NCBI RefSeq assembly: GCF_026914185.1
Contig: NC_070571.1
Coordinates: 1-64,000 of the forward strand
Origin: Puccinia triticina
Taxonomy: Eukaryota; Basidiomycota; Pucciniomycetes; Pucciniales; Pucciniaceae
DNA length: 64,000 bases
Direction of reading: 5' to 3'
Below are positions 51,690 to 63,264 of the stretch, one piece after another. How positions within the stretch are numbered: position 1 is the stretch's first letter; each line of letters opens with the position of its first letter. The notes beneath the pieces are model-generated. The model did no database searches and was not told the origin of the DNA. It saw only the letters and a program-made list of their open reading frames with translations. A program made the translations under genes and the position numbers.

Positions 51690-52430
51690 CTCCCAGGAAA
51701 ACTGCTTGAGTGGTTTGCCTGTGGAGTTTTTCTCCCAGGAAAACTGCTTTAGCAGTTTGCCTGTGGAGTTTTTCTCCCAGGAAAACTGCTTTAGCAGTTT
51801 GCCTGTGGAGTTTTTCTCCCAGGAAAACTGCTTTAGCAGTTTGCCTGTGGAGTTTTTCTCCCAGGAAAACTGCTTTAGCAGTTTGCCTGTGGAGTTTTTC
51901 TCCCAGGAAAACTGCTTTAGCAGTTTGCCTGTGGAGTTTTTCTCCCAGGAAAACTGCTTTAGCAGTTTGCCTGTGGAGTTTTTCTCCCAGGAAAACTGCT
52001 TTAGCAGTTTGCCTGTGGAGTTTTTCTCCCAGGAAAACTGCTTTAGCAGTTTGCCTGTGGAGTTTTTCTCCCAGGAAAACTGCTTTAGCAGTTTGCCTGT
52101 GGAGTTTTTCTCCCAGGAAAACTGCTTTAGCAGTTTGCCTGTGGAGTTTTTCTCCCAGGAAAACTGCTTTAGCAGTTTGCCTGTGGAGTTTTTCTCCCAG
52201 GAAAACTGCTTTAGCAGTTTGCCTGTGGAGTTTTTCTCCCAGGAAAACTGCTTTAGCAGTTTGCCTGTGGAGTTTTTCTCCCAGGAAAACTGCTTTAGCA
52301 GTTTGCCTGTGGAGTTTTTCTCCCAGGAAAACTGCTTTAGCAGTTTGCCTGTGGAGTTTTGCTCCCAGGAAAACTGCTTTAGCAGTTTTAGCAGTTTGCC
52401 TGCGGAGTTTTGCTCTCAGGAATTGGCTAG
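51690..52430. repeat. 42-bp minisatellite, about 17 copies
   Basis: Near-identical 42-bp units beginning CTCCCAGGAAAACTGC. Each contains the hairpin AAACTGC-TTTA-GCAGTTT. Because 42 is a multiple of 3, two plus-strand frames stay open (276 and 259 codons; repeats SQENCFSSLPVEFF and WSFSPRKTALAVCL). These look like by-products of the repeat, not genes. The first and last units are diverged. Confidence 0.95.
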
Positions 52431-52446
52431 CACTGGCAGGTTATGA

Positions 52447-53410
52447 CTCACATACTCGCCGAGCAGGTAAAAGCTCGCTGAGCAGGTAAAAGCTCGCCGA
52501 GCAGGTACTTTTACCTGCTCGACCATCGGGATGAACCGCTCGCCGAGCAGGTACAGTTACAGGTACCTGCTCCGGCGCGGCCAGCAGGTCAACTGGCCAA
52601 GCAAGTAACAGCGCCGAGCAGGTACTTCTTCCCGCTTCAAAGCGGCTACAGCTATCTGCTTGCAGAGCAGGTCAACCTGCTTACCAAGCAGGTAAAAGCA
52701 CCTGCTTGGCGGGCAGGTCATCCTAATGGCCGAGCAGGTAAAAGCTCGCCGAGCAGGTACTGTTACCTGCGTGGCAAGCAGGATGACCCGCCGGCCGAGC
52801 CGAAACAGGTACCTGTAACTGTACCCGCCCGGCGACCAGGTTGATGGCCGAGCAGGTAAAAATACCTGCTCGGCGACTTTTTACCTGCTCGGCGAGTAGG
52901 TCAACCTACTCGCCGAGCAGGTACCGTTACCTCCTTGCCAGTAGGATGACCTGCTGGCCGAGACGGAGTACGTACCTGTAACCAGGCGACCAGATCATCC
53001 TGACGGCCGAGCAGCTAAAAGTACCCGCTCGGCGAACTTTTACCTGCTCGGCGAGTTGGTCAACCTGCTCGCCGAGCAGGTACTGTTTCCTGGCCAGCAG
53101 GTTGACCTACTGGCCGAGTCGGAGCAAGTACCTGTAACCGTACAAGCTCGGCGAGCAGGTAATCCTGATGGCCGAGCAGGTAAAAGAGTTTTTACCTGCT
53201 CGGCAAGTAGGTCAGCATGCTCGCCGAGCAGGTACTTCTAACTGCTTGGCCTGCAGGTTGACCTGCTCGCTGACCAGGTACCTGAACCTGCTTGGCCTGC
53301 AGGTCGACCTACTCGGCCAGCAGCTTGACAGGTTAACCTGCTGGCGAAGCGGGTATAAGTACCTGCTTGGCAAGCAGGCTGACCTGCTCGCCGAGCAGGT
53401 ACCTGTAGTT
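52447..53410. repeat. Palindrome array in the FB2 right arm
   Basis: Inverse of the left-arm array, made of CTCGCCGAGCAGGTAAAAG and CCTGCTCGGCGAG words. Confidence 0.85.
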
Positions 53411-54015
53411 GATCGGGCAGCACTGCTCGCCAGTCTGAGCAGTCTGCTTGGACCGGCGAGCAGACTGCTCCGGCCACTGTGGCTCGACGTGCTATCTGCC
53501 GGAGGGCTCCTCCCCGGGAAAGTTCTCCGAGGAGGGTGGAACAGCCGATGATTCAAAATCATCGGCTGTTGACCCACCGATGATTCAAAATCATCGGCTG
53601 TTGACCCACCGATGATTCGAAATCATTGGTGATTTACCCACCGATGATTTGAAATCATCGGTGATTGACCCACCGATATTCATTTTACTCGGTGGGTCCG
53701 TAACCAAGCTTTCATATCATATGAAAGCTCGCTTGAACTGTCAACCGAGCTTCCATTGCTTGGTTGGTGGCGGCCGAGGTTAACTCGGCTGGCCACTGAT
53801 CGAGGAATTTGATTCGTCGGTCAGACAGCCTGCCGGTTTTGGCTTGGCCGCGGACCAGCCGAGTTTGAATCAGGTGGCCAAACCCTCGGGTTACTGTCCC
53901 CCAATATCAACTCGGATGCTGATTGCATCGGATGCGCGCAACCAATGTTAAATCAGTTGTGTGCATTCCAGATTAACGGGGATGCACGCATCCGAGGCTT
54001 AAATGCTGGCAGTGA

Positions 54016-56200
54016 GGTTGAAGGTGTTAGTGATTCAAAAGGTAGTCACATAGATGCTCCTGCTAGCCCATCTTTTGTGTTTTTGGTTGTGTTATATTCT
54101 TAAGCAATGAGTAAAAAAGACAGATCAAAAAGATGAGACATGAACAATATGTTGAGTGCTACTATTACTTGTAGGATTATGGACCCAGACCCCCACCCGC
54201 AGCTACCCGCAAGGAAGCTCGCGCGGTTAACCCCAGACGCGCAGCATTCCGCAAGGAAGCTCGCAACCAGAATAAGCCCAGCTGCTAAGAAAGGTAAGCT
54301 GATTAAGCCCCTTTCGCAGTACAAAGCCCCAGACCACAAGCTGACGAACATCGCTTTGACGATCACAGCCAAGGATCAACCAGCAAGAACCGCACAGGCC
54401 AAAGCCCAGCCAAACAAACAAGAAAGACCAACCTTGTACGTCCCAAGAGCTAGATCATAGAAGACTTAGAAATAAGGCTGACTAGATCTTACATTTTCTA
54501 CTACAGAACTCTTGCGGATCGACTCGGACCCAGAAAGAAACAAGACTCACTCGTAAGACTATCGGAGGTGCAAGCACCCGGTAAGCAGAAGAAACAGATC
54601 CAATACAGAACAAAGAGACAGAAGAGAAACTGACTCAGAACGTTGCGCGCACAACAAACAGACTCACAGCAATACCACCCGTTCCGACAGGACAAGACCA
54701 AGCTGCTACGCTGATTGGTCCCCGTCTCGTCCTGTATCCAAGTTCAGACAGACCCCGATCTCACGATTGACGGTACCAGACCCAGAACCAAGCAACCGGA
54801 CAGAAGGTCCCTAAGCAAGCATCCTCCAGTGTTGCTTTTAGGTAAACACTTCTGTCCGAACTCTTTCTTACTTAACTATTAGTTTGTAAATACAACTAGT
54901 TTAACGGAGAAATTATTATTTTAGTTGTTTGAATTCTTTTATTACTAAGATGGAAACCAACAAAATTGGATTGACTAGTTGAGAATGTGATATTAGGGGG
55001 GCTGTGGCTCTTGCACTGGTTGATGATGTTGTTTTTTGGCAGGGAGGAGACATGTATCAGCTCAGCAATCTTTGCAAGCCAGCGTTGGGTGGGTAGCATT
55101 GGGTAGGCTCCGGACGGGGATGACAATGCTGATAATTGGGGCTTGGTGTGTTCGTTGTTGTTTAGGATGTGGCTGGGCATAATGGGCTGGTTGAGGCTGA
55201 CTGGCGTCGCCGGCGGGTGGTGGCGTAGAGTGCAGAGGCCTGGGCGATGAAAGAAAGCCGAAGGGCAGGAGATGCTTGCCCTGCTGGAGCGACAGGAGGT
55301 TGTAGTGAGCTGCCCAAGCAAGGCCACCAGGAGCGTGAACGGGTCCACAATCGTCTCCAGCAATCAGTGCACCGTCCGAGGTAGCTCAATGCTTGCTGCT
55401 GGCCGGGGGACTGCCTTTGGCTGAGTCAATAGTTCTCCGAGCAGTCGTCTGCTGGCTATCCTGAAGAGAGAGAAAAAATAAAAAAGATAAATGCACGTAT
55501 GTACATAGAATAAGGCAAAGGGACTGACCTGATATCATAAGCCAGCCTCCTCGCAGGCGAGACGGGTGGCAGTGGAGGGTGCGGAGGTCGCGAAGCATTT
55601 TGTTGATCTCAGGGCCCCATTTGTTTGTTTCAAGATCCCATGGACCAACAAGTATCCTGACCAGGTACGAATTCAATGTTATAGTGTAATGCGACCGGCA
55701 ATGAACAATCCGGTTCTGTGGTCGACTTTGGAACATAGAGGCTAGAGCTGTCACTCGCTGGTAAGACAAAAAGAGAGCCAAGGTTTCCAGCGAAAACAAT
55801 AAGGGCAGGATGGCGGCGGTCCAAAAGAGCAAACAGAAAATGTAAAAATCACAAATGCAAACCTACAACTCACTGTTGATTTGGTTAGCAAAAGGAAATG
55901 TCAGCAATACCGTTATAAAGCTAGTCACAAAACACTTACTGCCTCAAGGGGAGCTGGTGGTCATCTGAGCCCATGAGTTGGTGGGGAGGAAGCCAAGGAG
56001 GTTGGCGGGATGAACATTTGGGTAGCAGTTGAAGTTCGGGGACGGCATGGGCGTTGTGTGATTGCCTCCTTGGGCTGGGAGATTGATTTGTGTGATCAAC
56101 AACACATAAGCTGAGTTAGAAAAAAATCTAATCAGTCAGGCTCTTGACCACCAACAAAGTGACAAAAGAGCTCACTTTAGTCCGGTTGAAATGTACATAT
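54016..56200. other. Intergenic region, weak coding traces only
   Basis: 54,140-54,460 (+) has a 106-codon Lys/Ala/Pro-rich frame (ARKLATRISPAAKKGKLIKP) ending TAG. 55,386-55,832 (-) and 54,896-55,363 (-) have short frames without recognisable domains. These may be pieces of old elements. No gene is called. Confidence 0.4.
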
Positions 56201-56399
56201 TCAATTCCTCCTGAAACAGGAACAGGCTGTACAGGAGTGACGTGGTGGTAGTTTGTTTCCAAGGCATGCCAGGGCCGGGCGGTACAGTCGAGTAGTCAAG
56301 GAGACTTTGTGTGGTATTGGTGTGAGTGTGGCTTTGTTGCCAAGGCCAGGAATGTTTGAAGCAATCCTGGACATCAGGTGATGAGTATTGAGGATATAA

Positions 56400-56885
56400 A
56401 TGAGGGATAGTTTGAGTTTGATTATCCCCAGGGCGTCCTCTGCCGCTGTACTTCCAGCGGACGGTTCATCCTTGCCCCCCTCCGCTGTTGCACGTGCGCA
56501 GTCTGAGGGGCTGAAGAGTGGGCCCCTCACGGGTCTGCAGCCTTAGCTGCGGGCCGGGGGCCTTCACGTCCATCACTTTTGACCCGTGCGCTTGATGCGG
56601 GCTGGGTGGTGAGCCTGGGGGCATGGCTTTGCCAATGTTGGAAGGCTGGTAGAGATTTACTTGTCAAAAAAATCCGATTTTCTTATGTAAAATTCCCCTT
56701 TTTTGTATCCTGGTTTTTGCAGTGGGAAAACCCCACCTGTTTCTTTTTCTTTGAACTTTTGTTGATGGGGAAACCCATGATGTTTTTTTTCTCATTTTGT
56801 ATAATTGTAAGGGGGAACCCTTGATCTTATTTTTTTGAGTTTGGAAAAACTGTGTCTTTAATAAACTTGGATTGTACCTATTATA
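56400..56885 (-). repeat. Dispersed repeat family, second copy
   Basis: Reverse complement of the copy at 10,463-10,820 plus 7,267-7,304: GTCCTCTGCCGCTGTACTTC and CCTCCGCTGTTGCACG match. The outer end is TAATAAACTTGGATT, matched at about 44,560 and 930. Gives the size of the family as at least 0.45 kb. Confidence 0.65.
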
Positions 56886-56999
56886 TATGTATTATACATT
56901 ATGTGATATTATGGTCACACTGGCTTACAATGCGTAGCCGGCTGACAATATGTGGTATAAAATTCTTGTGTATCGAAAAAACAATACAATCCATGGTAT

Positions 57000-57840
57000 T
57001 GCTGATACCTGTCTCAGATTGGATTGGTTGCAGTGTTATTTCTGGGCATGCAACTTTCCTTAAGCCTTTATGATTGTGCTTTCTGAAATCATCCTCAGTG
57101 CTCATGCCACCAAATGCACACTGAGCTCAGCCGCACGTGCATTCCCGCCCGCACTATTGCCAAGAAGACATTCAATCACGCTTGACAATTTAAATAACCA
57201 CAGTGGTGTGGTGTTTGTTGTGTTGTCTTTCTCTCTGCTTCCAACCTTTCTCTCTCATTTCACATCCTGTGAAATGTTGTAGTGTAGTCACCTGAGGCAG
57301 CAGAGAAATGGAAGTCCTTGCCACATCCTTCCACAAACTCCCTTGCTCTGTGTTCTGCTGTCTCAGGTGAGTCCTTCTTTTCTTCTCTTTTAGTTATTTT
57401 CTTTATTACTTTCTATGCAATGAACTGATCCTTCCACAAACTCCCTCAATCCAACACTGGTTCAGATATGCTATCATTAGCGATAGTGCAGCGCAGTTTA
57501 GCTTAATAAAGCCAAAAATAACAGGATTTCCTGATGGCTGTTAGCGGTATTTTGCTAGCGCTAACCCGTGGCAACCAGAAACTACACCCTTTATGCTGCT
57601 TTATCCAGCTTTTTGGAGGGGGTTTCCTCTAAGAGCAGCATAACGTAGTGTAGTTTTAGTGTAGTGCTACTAACAGGAAGCTCACGCAATGGCCGCAGCA
57701 CACTGCACTAAAGGCCGCTACGCTAGTGCAAGGGGGCTGTTTAGCGTAGTTTAGAATAGTGGCCCACCTTTTCTCACTCTGTGTTCTTATGTCTCAGTCT
57801 CAGGATGATTCATCTCATCAATTTAACTAAATTTTGGCAG
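57000..57840. other. Intergenic region, no gene seen
   Basis: T-rich sequence. 57,480-57,760 repeats TAGTGTAG and GCGTAG words and may be an old MITE, but ends were not found. Confidence 0.4.
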
Positions 57841-57848
57841 AAATTTTA

Positions 57849-57953
57849 CAGACTTACTTTGCGCACTGCAAAAAACTTTTGGTGCAAAGTGTTTGGAAAT
57901 GTGTGCACTGCACAGTGCACAAAGATTTTTTTGCAGTGGGTGAAGTAAGTCCA
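57849..57953. mobile_element. Miniature derivative of FB1, 105 bp
   Basis: Ends CAGACTTACTTTGCGCACTG and inverse of TGGACTTACTTCACCCACTG. A perfect 8-bp duplication AAATTTTA flanks it (57841-57848, 57954-57961). Only the outer ends of the FB1 arms are kept. Confidence 0.9.
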
Positions 57954-58340
57954 AAATTTTATACATTTATGCCATGTTTGATGCCTACCCTTTTGGGTTT
58001 CAATGCCCATTCATACAACATATCCATGCCCATCATTTTGTAAAAAAAAATGGAAAAAAATCATATTTACATTTACATTACCCACCTACTTTGGGGGTTT
58101 CCAGGATCCTGTTTTCCCTCGCGTGGCCCAACCAGGTTTTGCGGGCAGCTCTGTACAGTGGAATGCTGCGCACAAGATACATATTCATTTTAAAGCTTTT
58201 AGTGATGGTGGCGCTGATGTGTAGATCAGTGTGTGGAAGCTTTCAACATCCGCTCTAGGATTGCATAAAGGCAGACTGTACTTACAACGCGGTGCTTGGC
58301 TTGTAATGATGGTTCCCCCTCTGATAAGTAGTTCTATGTA

Positions 58341-58830
58341 TTGTCTTTTCTAGAATGCTTGGTTTTTTTCCAAAAATTCTGGTTTCGTTATGCACTTAAC
58401 CTAAAATCACAGTTTGCACCAAACTTAGGGCAACCCTTGCATTCAAGGTTATTTAAGCACATGCAAAAAAAAATCATCACCCAACTTTAAATGAAACTTT
58501 GATATTTACTTTTGCCTGGGATGACAACCCAGCCCTCTGTCAGCCCCTCCCTGGCCCCCATACTGGCAGAAGGCAGCGGCCAATGGTCATGAGCACTGGC
58601 TCATGGGGTAAGAAAGGCATTCCGGTTCAAAATATGAACTCGGTTTTTCTCTAACCCGACGCGTAGACCACCTACTGGAGGATGTTGGCTCCGGGGGTGG
58701 ATTTGGCCTTGGGCCTTATCTGACATCTGTCAAGATGCCGCATGCGGAGGGATATGAAAAATATGGCATTTCCCTTGGTCAATGAAACAAGAAATTTTGA
58801 GAAATCATCCAAGCTTTACAGAAAAGACAA
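58341..58830. mobile_element. Tc1/mariner-type MITE, copy 2 (490 bp)
   Basis: TA-flanked (58339-58340, 58831-58832). Ends TTGTCTTTTCTAGAATGC and inverse of TTGTCTTTTCTGTAAAGC. The interior is collinear with 22,255-22,705, longer by about 40 bp. Confidence 0.85.
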
Positions 58831-58932
58831 TAGCTTGTATTCTCTAAACTCTCTCCTGACTCAGCCCAAGTCCAAATCTCTTTGAGCGGGCATTCATGCC
58901 GATCACTTGAAAGTCAAACGTACATAAATATG

Positions 58933-60382
58933 TACACGGCAGTTGCGCGGATTAAGGTTTTGGCCGTCAGAGACAACTGGCCGGTGAGATTGACCACTCA
59001 CTAGTGGGTCTCCCGTCAACCGTCAAAATGACGGGTGAATTAACCGCGTACCCGCCGGCACTTGACTTCAGGCAAGTTTAACATAACTTGCCTGGGGTCG
59101 GTTTGCCGATGCACCCGCTTGACCTGACAACAGCCGGTGGGAACAGTGGCAAGATGCCGGCCTCCAGGCTAACCCAAAAAAAAGGCAGAGGGGGCCAAGA
59201 CAAAGTCCGCCCAGAGGGACATGTCACCCTTGGCCCTCACCCATCCACCCGCCTCATTTTTACTAAGTCCGCTCATTGGATCACCGCCACCCTCCATCTC
59301 CCCCACCCTCACCAACCCACATCCTCTGACCTCTCGCATGTTCAGATTACCGTGCTGGCTGCCGCTCTCACTCGCACTTGACCAACCTTCCTGATAATTG
59401 ACAACAATGGGCTCCATTTCAATGTCATGCAGGTGAGTTCCTGTGTTCAATGCATTGTTCTGACGTTCTGCCTCAACATCATCAGGTTCAATATTGACTA
59501 TCGGCTCGACCATTGAGGATCAGTTAATTTGACGATCCACTTGACAATCTGGACCCTTGGCTGCTGTTTGACTATAGCTGGCACATAAACTTAGGATCAA
59601 GCCCAGGTTGTCGGACGGATGGCCCCATTCGGCCGCAAGGAAGCAGTCGTTATAGTCCAGCCATTGGATCATCGTCCCGATATTGAATGCCTCCCGGATT
59701 GGATCCAAGACAAACACCGTCCCAGGAACTCGTGTGCCATTTGGTACTAACGTACCCTCAACAACCGGGCCGAGCAATTTCAAGCAATTTGGAAAGCAAA
59801 GAGCCTTGAGCCCACATCCAAGTGTATCGATCAAGCATAGTCTGGCGGTTTTGTAGGCCAGAGCTGGATCGTCGAACTTGGGATCATGGAAGTTAATTTC
59901 TCTTCCTCTCTCACCTTGTCTCTTCTCTTCCTCTCTCCCCTTGCCTCTTCTCTAGCCAGCCATAAAAGCAGAACAAACAATCAGATAAGAAAAACAACCA
60001 AAAAACACCACTGTAAACTGCAATAAAAACCAAAAAAAAGTGCCCAGGTGGCCGTGAAACCCATTTGAGCAAGTCTCCGGAGAGTGTGTGCCAAGAGCGA
60101 TCTGAGAACAAGGGATTTTTGTGGCTGAACAGTGGGCAAACGGCCCTGATCAATTTTGTAGGGGGGCTCGGGTTCGACGGCAAATTGCCGCTGGGGTCGA
60201 GCCACCCTTACTTTTGCCAGCCGCTTGTCCAGTTGCACATTGGCGAGGGTGCCACCAGTTTGGCGGTCCACTTGACGGTTCACGGGAGACCGGCTTGCGA
60301 ACGGTCGGCAATGGCTGGGGGAGGTCCGTCAAATTGACGACCAAACTTTTGGCGCTTTGCCGGCGCCACGCAACTGCCGTGT
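58933..60382. mobile_element. TIR element carrying a host gene fragment (Pack-type)
   Basis: Ends ACACGGCAGTTGCGCGG (58933) and the inverse of ACACGGCAGTTGCGTGG (to 60382). The flanking 8-mers AAATATGT and AAATACAT match at 6 of 8. Inside is a piece of a 2-methylcitrate dehydratase gene and GC-rich sequence with GTCAAnnTGACGG words at both sides. No transposase. The superfamily is uncertain. Confidence 0.55.
59520..59893 (-). pseudogene. prpD: 2-methylcitrate dehydratase (MmgE/PrpD) fragment
   Basis: One exon-sized piece reads [20 protein letters not shown], then [35 protein letters not shown] and [16 protein letters not shown], all typical of the N-terminal MmgE/PrpD domain. This enzyme of the methylcitrate cycle dehydrates 2-methylcitrate in mitochondria. 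After LILSLC the frame loses similarity and stops at 59,520. Upstream of 59,893 there is only GAGAGGAAGAG repeat. The N-terminal start and more than two thirds of the enzyme are missing, so this is a captured or truncated fragment. It lies inside a TIR element. Confidence 0.8.
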
Positions 60383-60618
60383 AAATACATACTTAAATAT
60401 GTACCGTGTCCAGGAATGGGGCAGCCGCGCGGCGTCGGTCCGCCGGCCGACCACCCATGCCAGATTGTTTATCTAGTACAGACAGGAAAGAGATGTCGAC
60501 TGGTTTACAAAGAGAAATTGCCGATTGTATGTATCGGAGAGGTTCTCAAGCGGTCAAGTCTCATCCCATCTTCAACTCCAGGTTGAGGATGAAGCTCATC
60601 CTGCCTGATGAACTTTGC

Positions 60619-60633
60619 GGGGGGGGGGGGGGG
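60619..60633. repeat. Poly-G run (15 G)
   Basis: Homopolymer of 15 G. Assembly length may be inexact here. Confidence 0.95.
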
Positions 60634-61369
60634 AGTCTGGGCTGACAAGCCTGGTTGAGTCTGGGTGTGCCTCCCCTGGTGGTCTGGATCTGTCTGGATG
60701 TCTGGATGTTTGCGTGCTTACAGGATCATCAACAAGATTCAGGGTGATTGATGTGTATGGTTTTCTTCAGAGCTCTCTGAGTCTGGGTGGTGTTTATGGC
60801 TATGTAGTCAAGAGATTTGGGGTATGGTTTGGCGCCTTTTATTGCACCTATAATATGTATTAGGGCCGCAGCTGTCCTCTGCGACATTATCCCCCCCTTA
60901 ATTCCTCCACCTCTCCTCCATTCGCCTGCCCTGCCCCTTGCCCCTTATGGTTGCTCGGTTTTGCTTTAAAGTTGATGTTTTGTATGGGTTGATTAAACTC
61001 TGCGATAAGTATGTATTTATTTATGTAGCTGTACACGTCCTGTTTGTACTTGTAATACCAATACAGGAGTGATTGGTTGGGTTCAGATTGGAGTTGTTGG
61101 AGTGAAGATCGCCCTGCTGTGTAAGTATCGTGCCGGCAGCCAGCCCACAACGAACAAGTGTCCAGCACATTAAAATACACAGAACTCGCCCCAGCCAGCT
61201 CAGCATCCCTCTTGACTCACTCTGCTCTACATAAATCTCTAGAATAGTTGGGGGCAACTGATAAAGGAATATGATTAGGCATCAGCTCGGTGCTACTCCC
61301 TCCTCCACCAAGAAGGCCCTTGGCCATCCGGTCGGCTTTGATCGACGACTGCAGCCCAGCTGGAGCACG
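60634..61369. other. Upstream region of the F-box gene
   Basis: No coding evidence. Contains C/T-rich stretches at 60,890-60,960. An in-frame ATG at 61,271 would extend the F-box protein by 33 residues. Confidence 0.5.
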
Positions 61370-63264
61370 ATGTCGGCCTGCTCGCGGCTGCCCTCAGAGC
61401 TCCTCGTCGAGATCTTTAACTGGCTGCCCCCCTTGTCTCACTCCTCCGACCGGCTCGCCGTCTCTTCCGTCTGTCGCTCTTGGCTGGGCCCAGCCCAGAT
61501 AGTGTCAGTATCATCCATCCCCAACATCTCTCTATCATCTCCATCATCACCCTGCCTCTTGTCTCCTCCATGCGCCACGATTCGGCCCCCCTCTCTGTTG
61601 TCTTTGTTGCTCGCTTTTCGGTTTGGCGGCCATCTTCTCCACACTCGCCCCTTGCCAAGTGCAAGTCTGCTATGCTCGGCTGCACCCTGCATTTTTAGAG
61701 CACTTCCTCATGTGCCCATCCCGCCGCTAGCAGCCCCAACTGCCTCATTTCTCTCCCCCCCAGGAGCTCCCCGGCTATCTTTCTTCTTCACTTTCCCGCC
61801 CCACTGGCACTGCCACCCGCCGTCTCTTGACCTACCTCTTCCTCTGGCTGACACTCCGTACATTTCCTCACAGACTCTGGCGTTCACTCTGGCTACGAAG
61901 CCCAAGCTCTGTCAGCTCGCTGGCCGAAACAGTCCGCCAGAAACCCGAACTTGGTAGATTACCGAGGGCGCTCCACTTCTCGACTGGCGACGACGAATAT
62001 CTGGCCGAACTCGACGCCGATGCCGTCTTCACAACCATGGAGCGATTGGTCAACCTCGAGCAGTTTCACGTCCTCGTTAACTATTGCAGTTCAGTCCTGT
62101 TGCTTTTTTCCATCCATCGGCATTTCTTCACTTCAGTTCTTCCAGATATTCATCGAGCTCTCTCTTTCATGACAGTGGGCGATCTATATGATTCGTTATG
62201 CGAGGAGCTACTCGGATCGCCTATAAAACACATCGTCCTAGGTGCTGATGAGGGAATCAGTAGAAGCCATGTCCAAGCATCAATGCGCTTCGAACGACTT
62301 GAATATCTCGAGTTACTCAGGTTAGGCGACTTGGGCGACTTAAGATCGCTCGAGCTCGAGTGGGTCTTCTCAGAGTCACTCGCCGAGCTCGTGCTCATCC
62401 AGCCCGATGTGCCTGGTGGGTAGTTGATCTATTGGTCTCTCGCTCTCTTCCTCTCTGTCTAAATCATGCCCCTGACCATAATTTATCAAACTGTACAGGT
62501 GATGCACTCAGGTTCTTGTTATCACACGTCAAAGGCACCTTAAAACGTCTAAGGATCCATTTCGGACATCTCCTTGCTGACAACGGCGAAGATGGCAGCA
62601 CTACCCGCATCACTGAGGAAGACTTAGAAACCGCGTTAATAGAATCAGGAACAGACCTGCGGCATTTAGAGCTCTGTTGGCCATATTCTACCAGACCTTT
62701 CTTGAACGAGGCGAGTACCAAATTTGATCATTTCTAGGTTACCCTTCCCTGCCAAGAACCGTTTCTTGAATTGGTATTGACCATGTCACCCACCTCTGCT
62801 TACAGGCTGTCAAAGGTCTTTTTTCGTTAGAAGACATGTACGTCTCCGGGGTAATCTGTGATCCAGGATTGATCGATCTAAATTGCCAGTCCAAGCTAGA
62901 AAGAATTTCATTTGATCTTCGACCTGGCACCGAGCCCCCTAAATCTCTCCTCCGACTGGTCGAACCTAGCGCTCGGCGATCCAACCTTACAAAGTATCAT
63001 GTTCGGACATTCTTTGATGGCAAGTTCCAATTTGACACGCTACGCCCGTTGGACAGTGAGATTGAATTCTAATCAACTACACTTTCTATTTTACCTTGTC
63101 CAGACCCTTCTTGGGAACAATCAGTTCTCAAAATGGTCGAGATGAGAGATCAAGATCAGGAAATTCCCATAAAAGACTGGTCCAAAGAGTGCATCGAAAA
63201 ATGGCAGGACCTCAGCAAGAAACTCGAGGCCAGTGGGATCAAATTAACAGGCGATTTCTTCTAG
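61370..63264 (+). CDS. F-box protein, five exons, about 432 aa
   Basis: Likely substrate receptor of an SCF ubiquitin ligase. Exons 61370-61503, 61874-62415, 62499-62710, 62806-63055, 63104-63264 sum to 1,299 nt with matching phases. The F-box is at the N-terminus (SRLPSELLVEIFNWLPPLSH, then SVCRSWLGPAQ). The rest is a leucine-rich ladder as in rust and other basidiomycete F-box families (LVNLEQFHVL, RFERLEYLELLRLGDLGDLR, GTLKRLRIHFGHLL, DLRHLELCWP, GLFSLEDMYVSGV). The C-terminus is charged and helical (WSKECIEKWQDLSKKLEASG). Intron 1 is long (370 nt). Intron 3 needs a GC donor (GAG|GCGAGT). The start at 61370 places the F-box at residue 4; the ATG at 61271 is possible. Substrate unknown. Confidence 0.82.

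Larger units (their letters stand above)
48832..54015. mobile_element. Large fold-back element FB2, 5,184 bp
   Basis: Ends CACTGCCAGCATTTAAGCC (48832) and its exact inverse (to 54015). The left arm (48832 to about 50335) and right arm (about 52447-54015) are inverted copies of about 1.5 kb. Both run in order through TCGGATGCG, CCGAGTTAACCTCGG, TTTCATATGATATGAAAG, CACCGATGATTTCAAATCATCGG and a long array of CTGCTCGGCGAGCAGGT-type palindromes. The centre holds a unique part and a 42-bp minisatellite. No transposase is encoded and no clean target duplication was found. Confidence 0.88.

Noticed and set aside
51616..52489. Two long plus-strand frames (276 and 259 codons) as repetitive proteins
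   Set aside because: Both arise only because the 42-bp unit is a multiple of three and lacks stops; neither has a unique coding part.
49200..53700. CRISPR-like spaced repeats
   Set aside because: Units are self-complementary, variable in spacing and arranged as two inverted arms in a eukaryotic genome; no cas-like genes.
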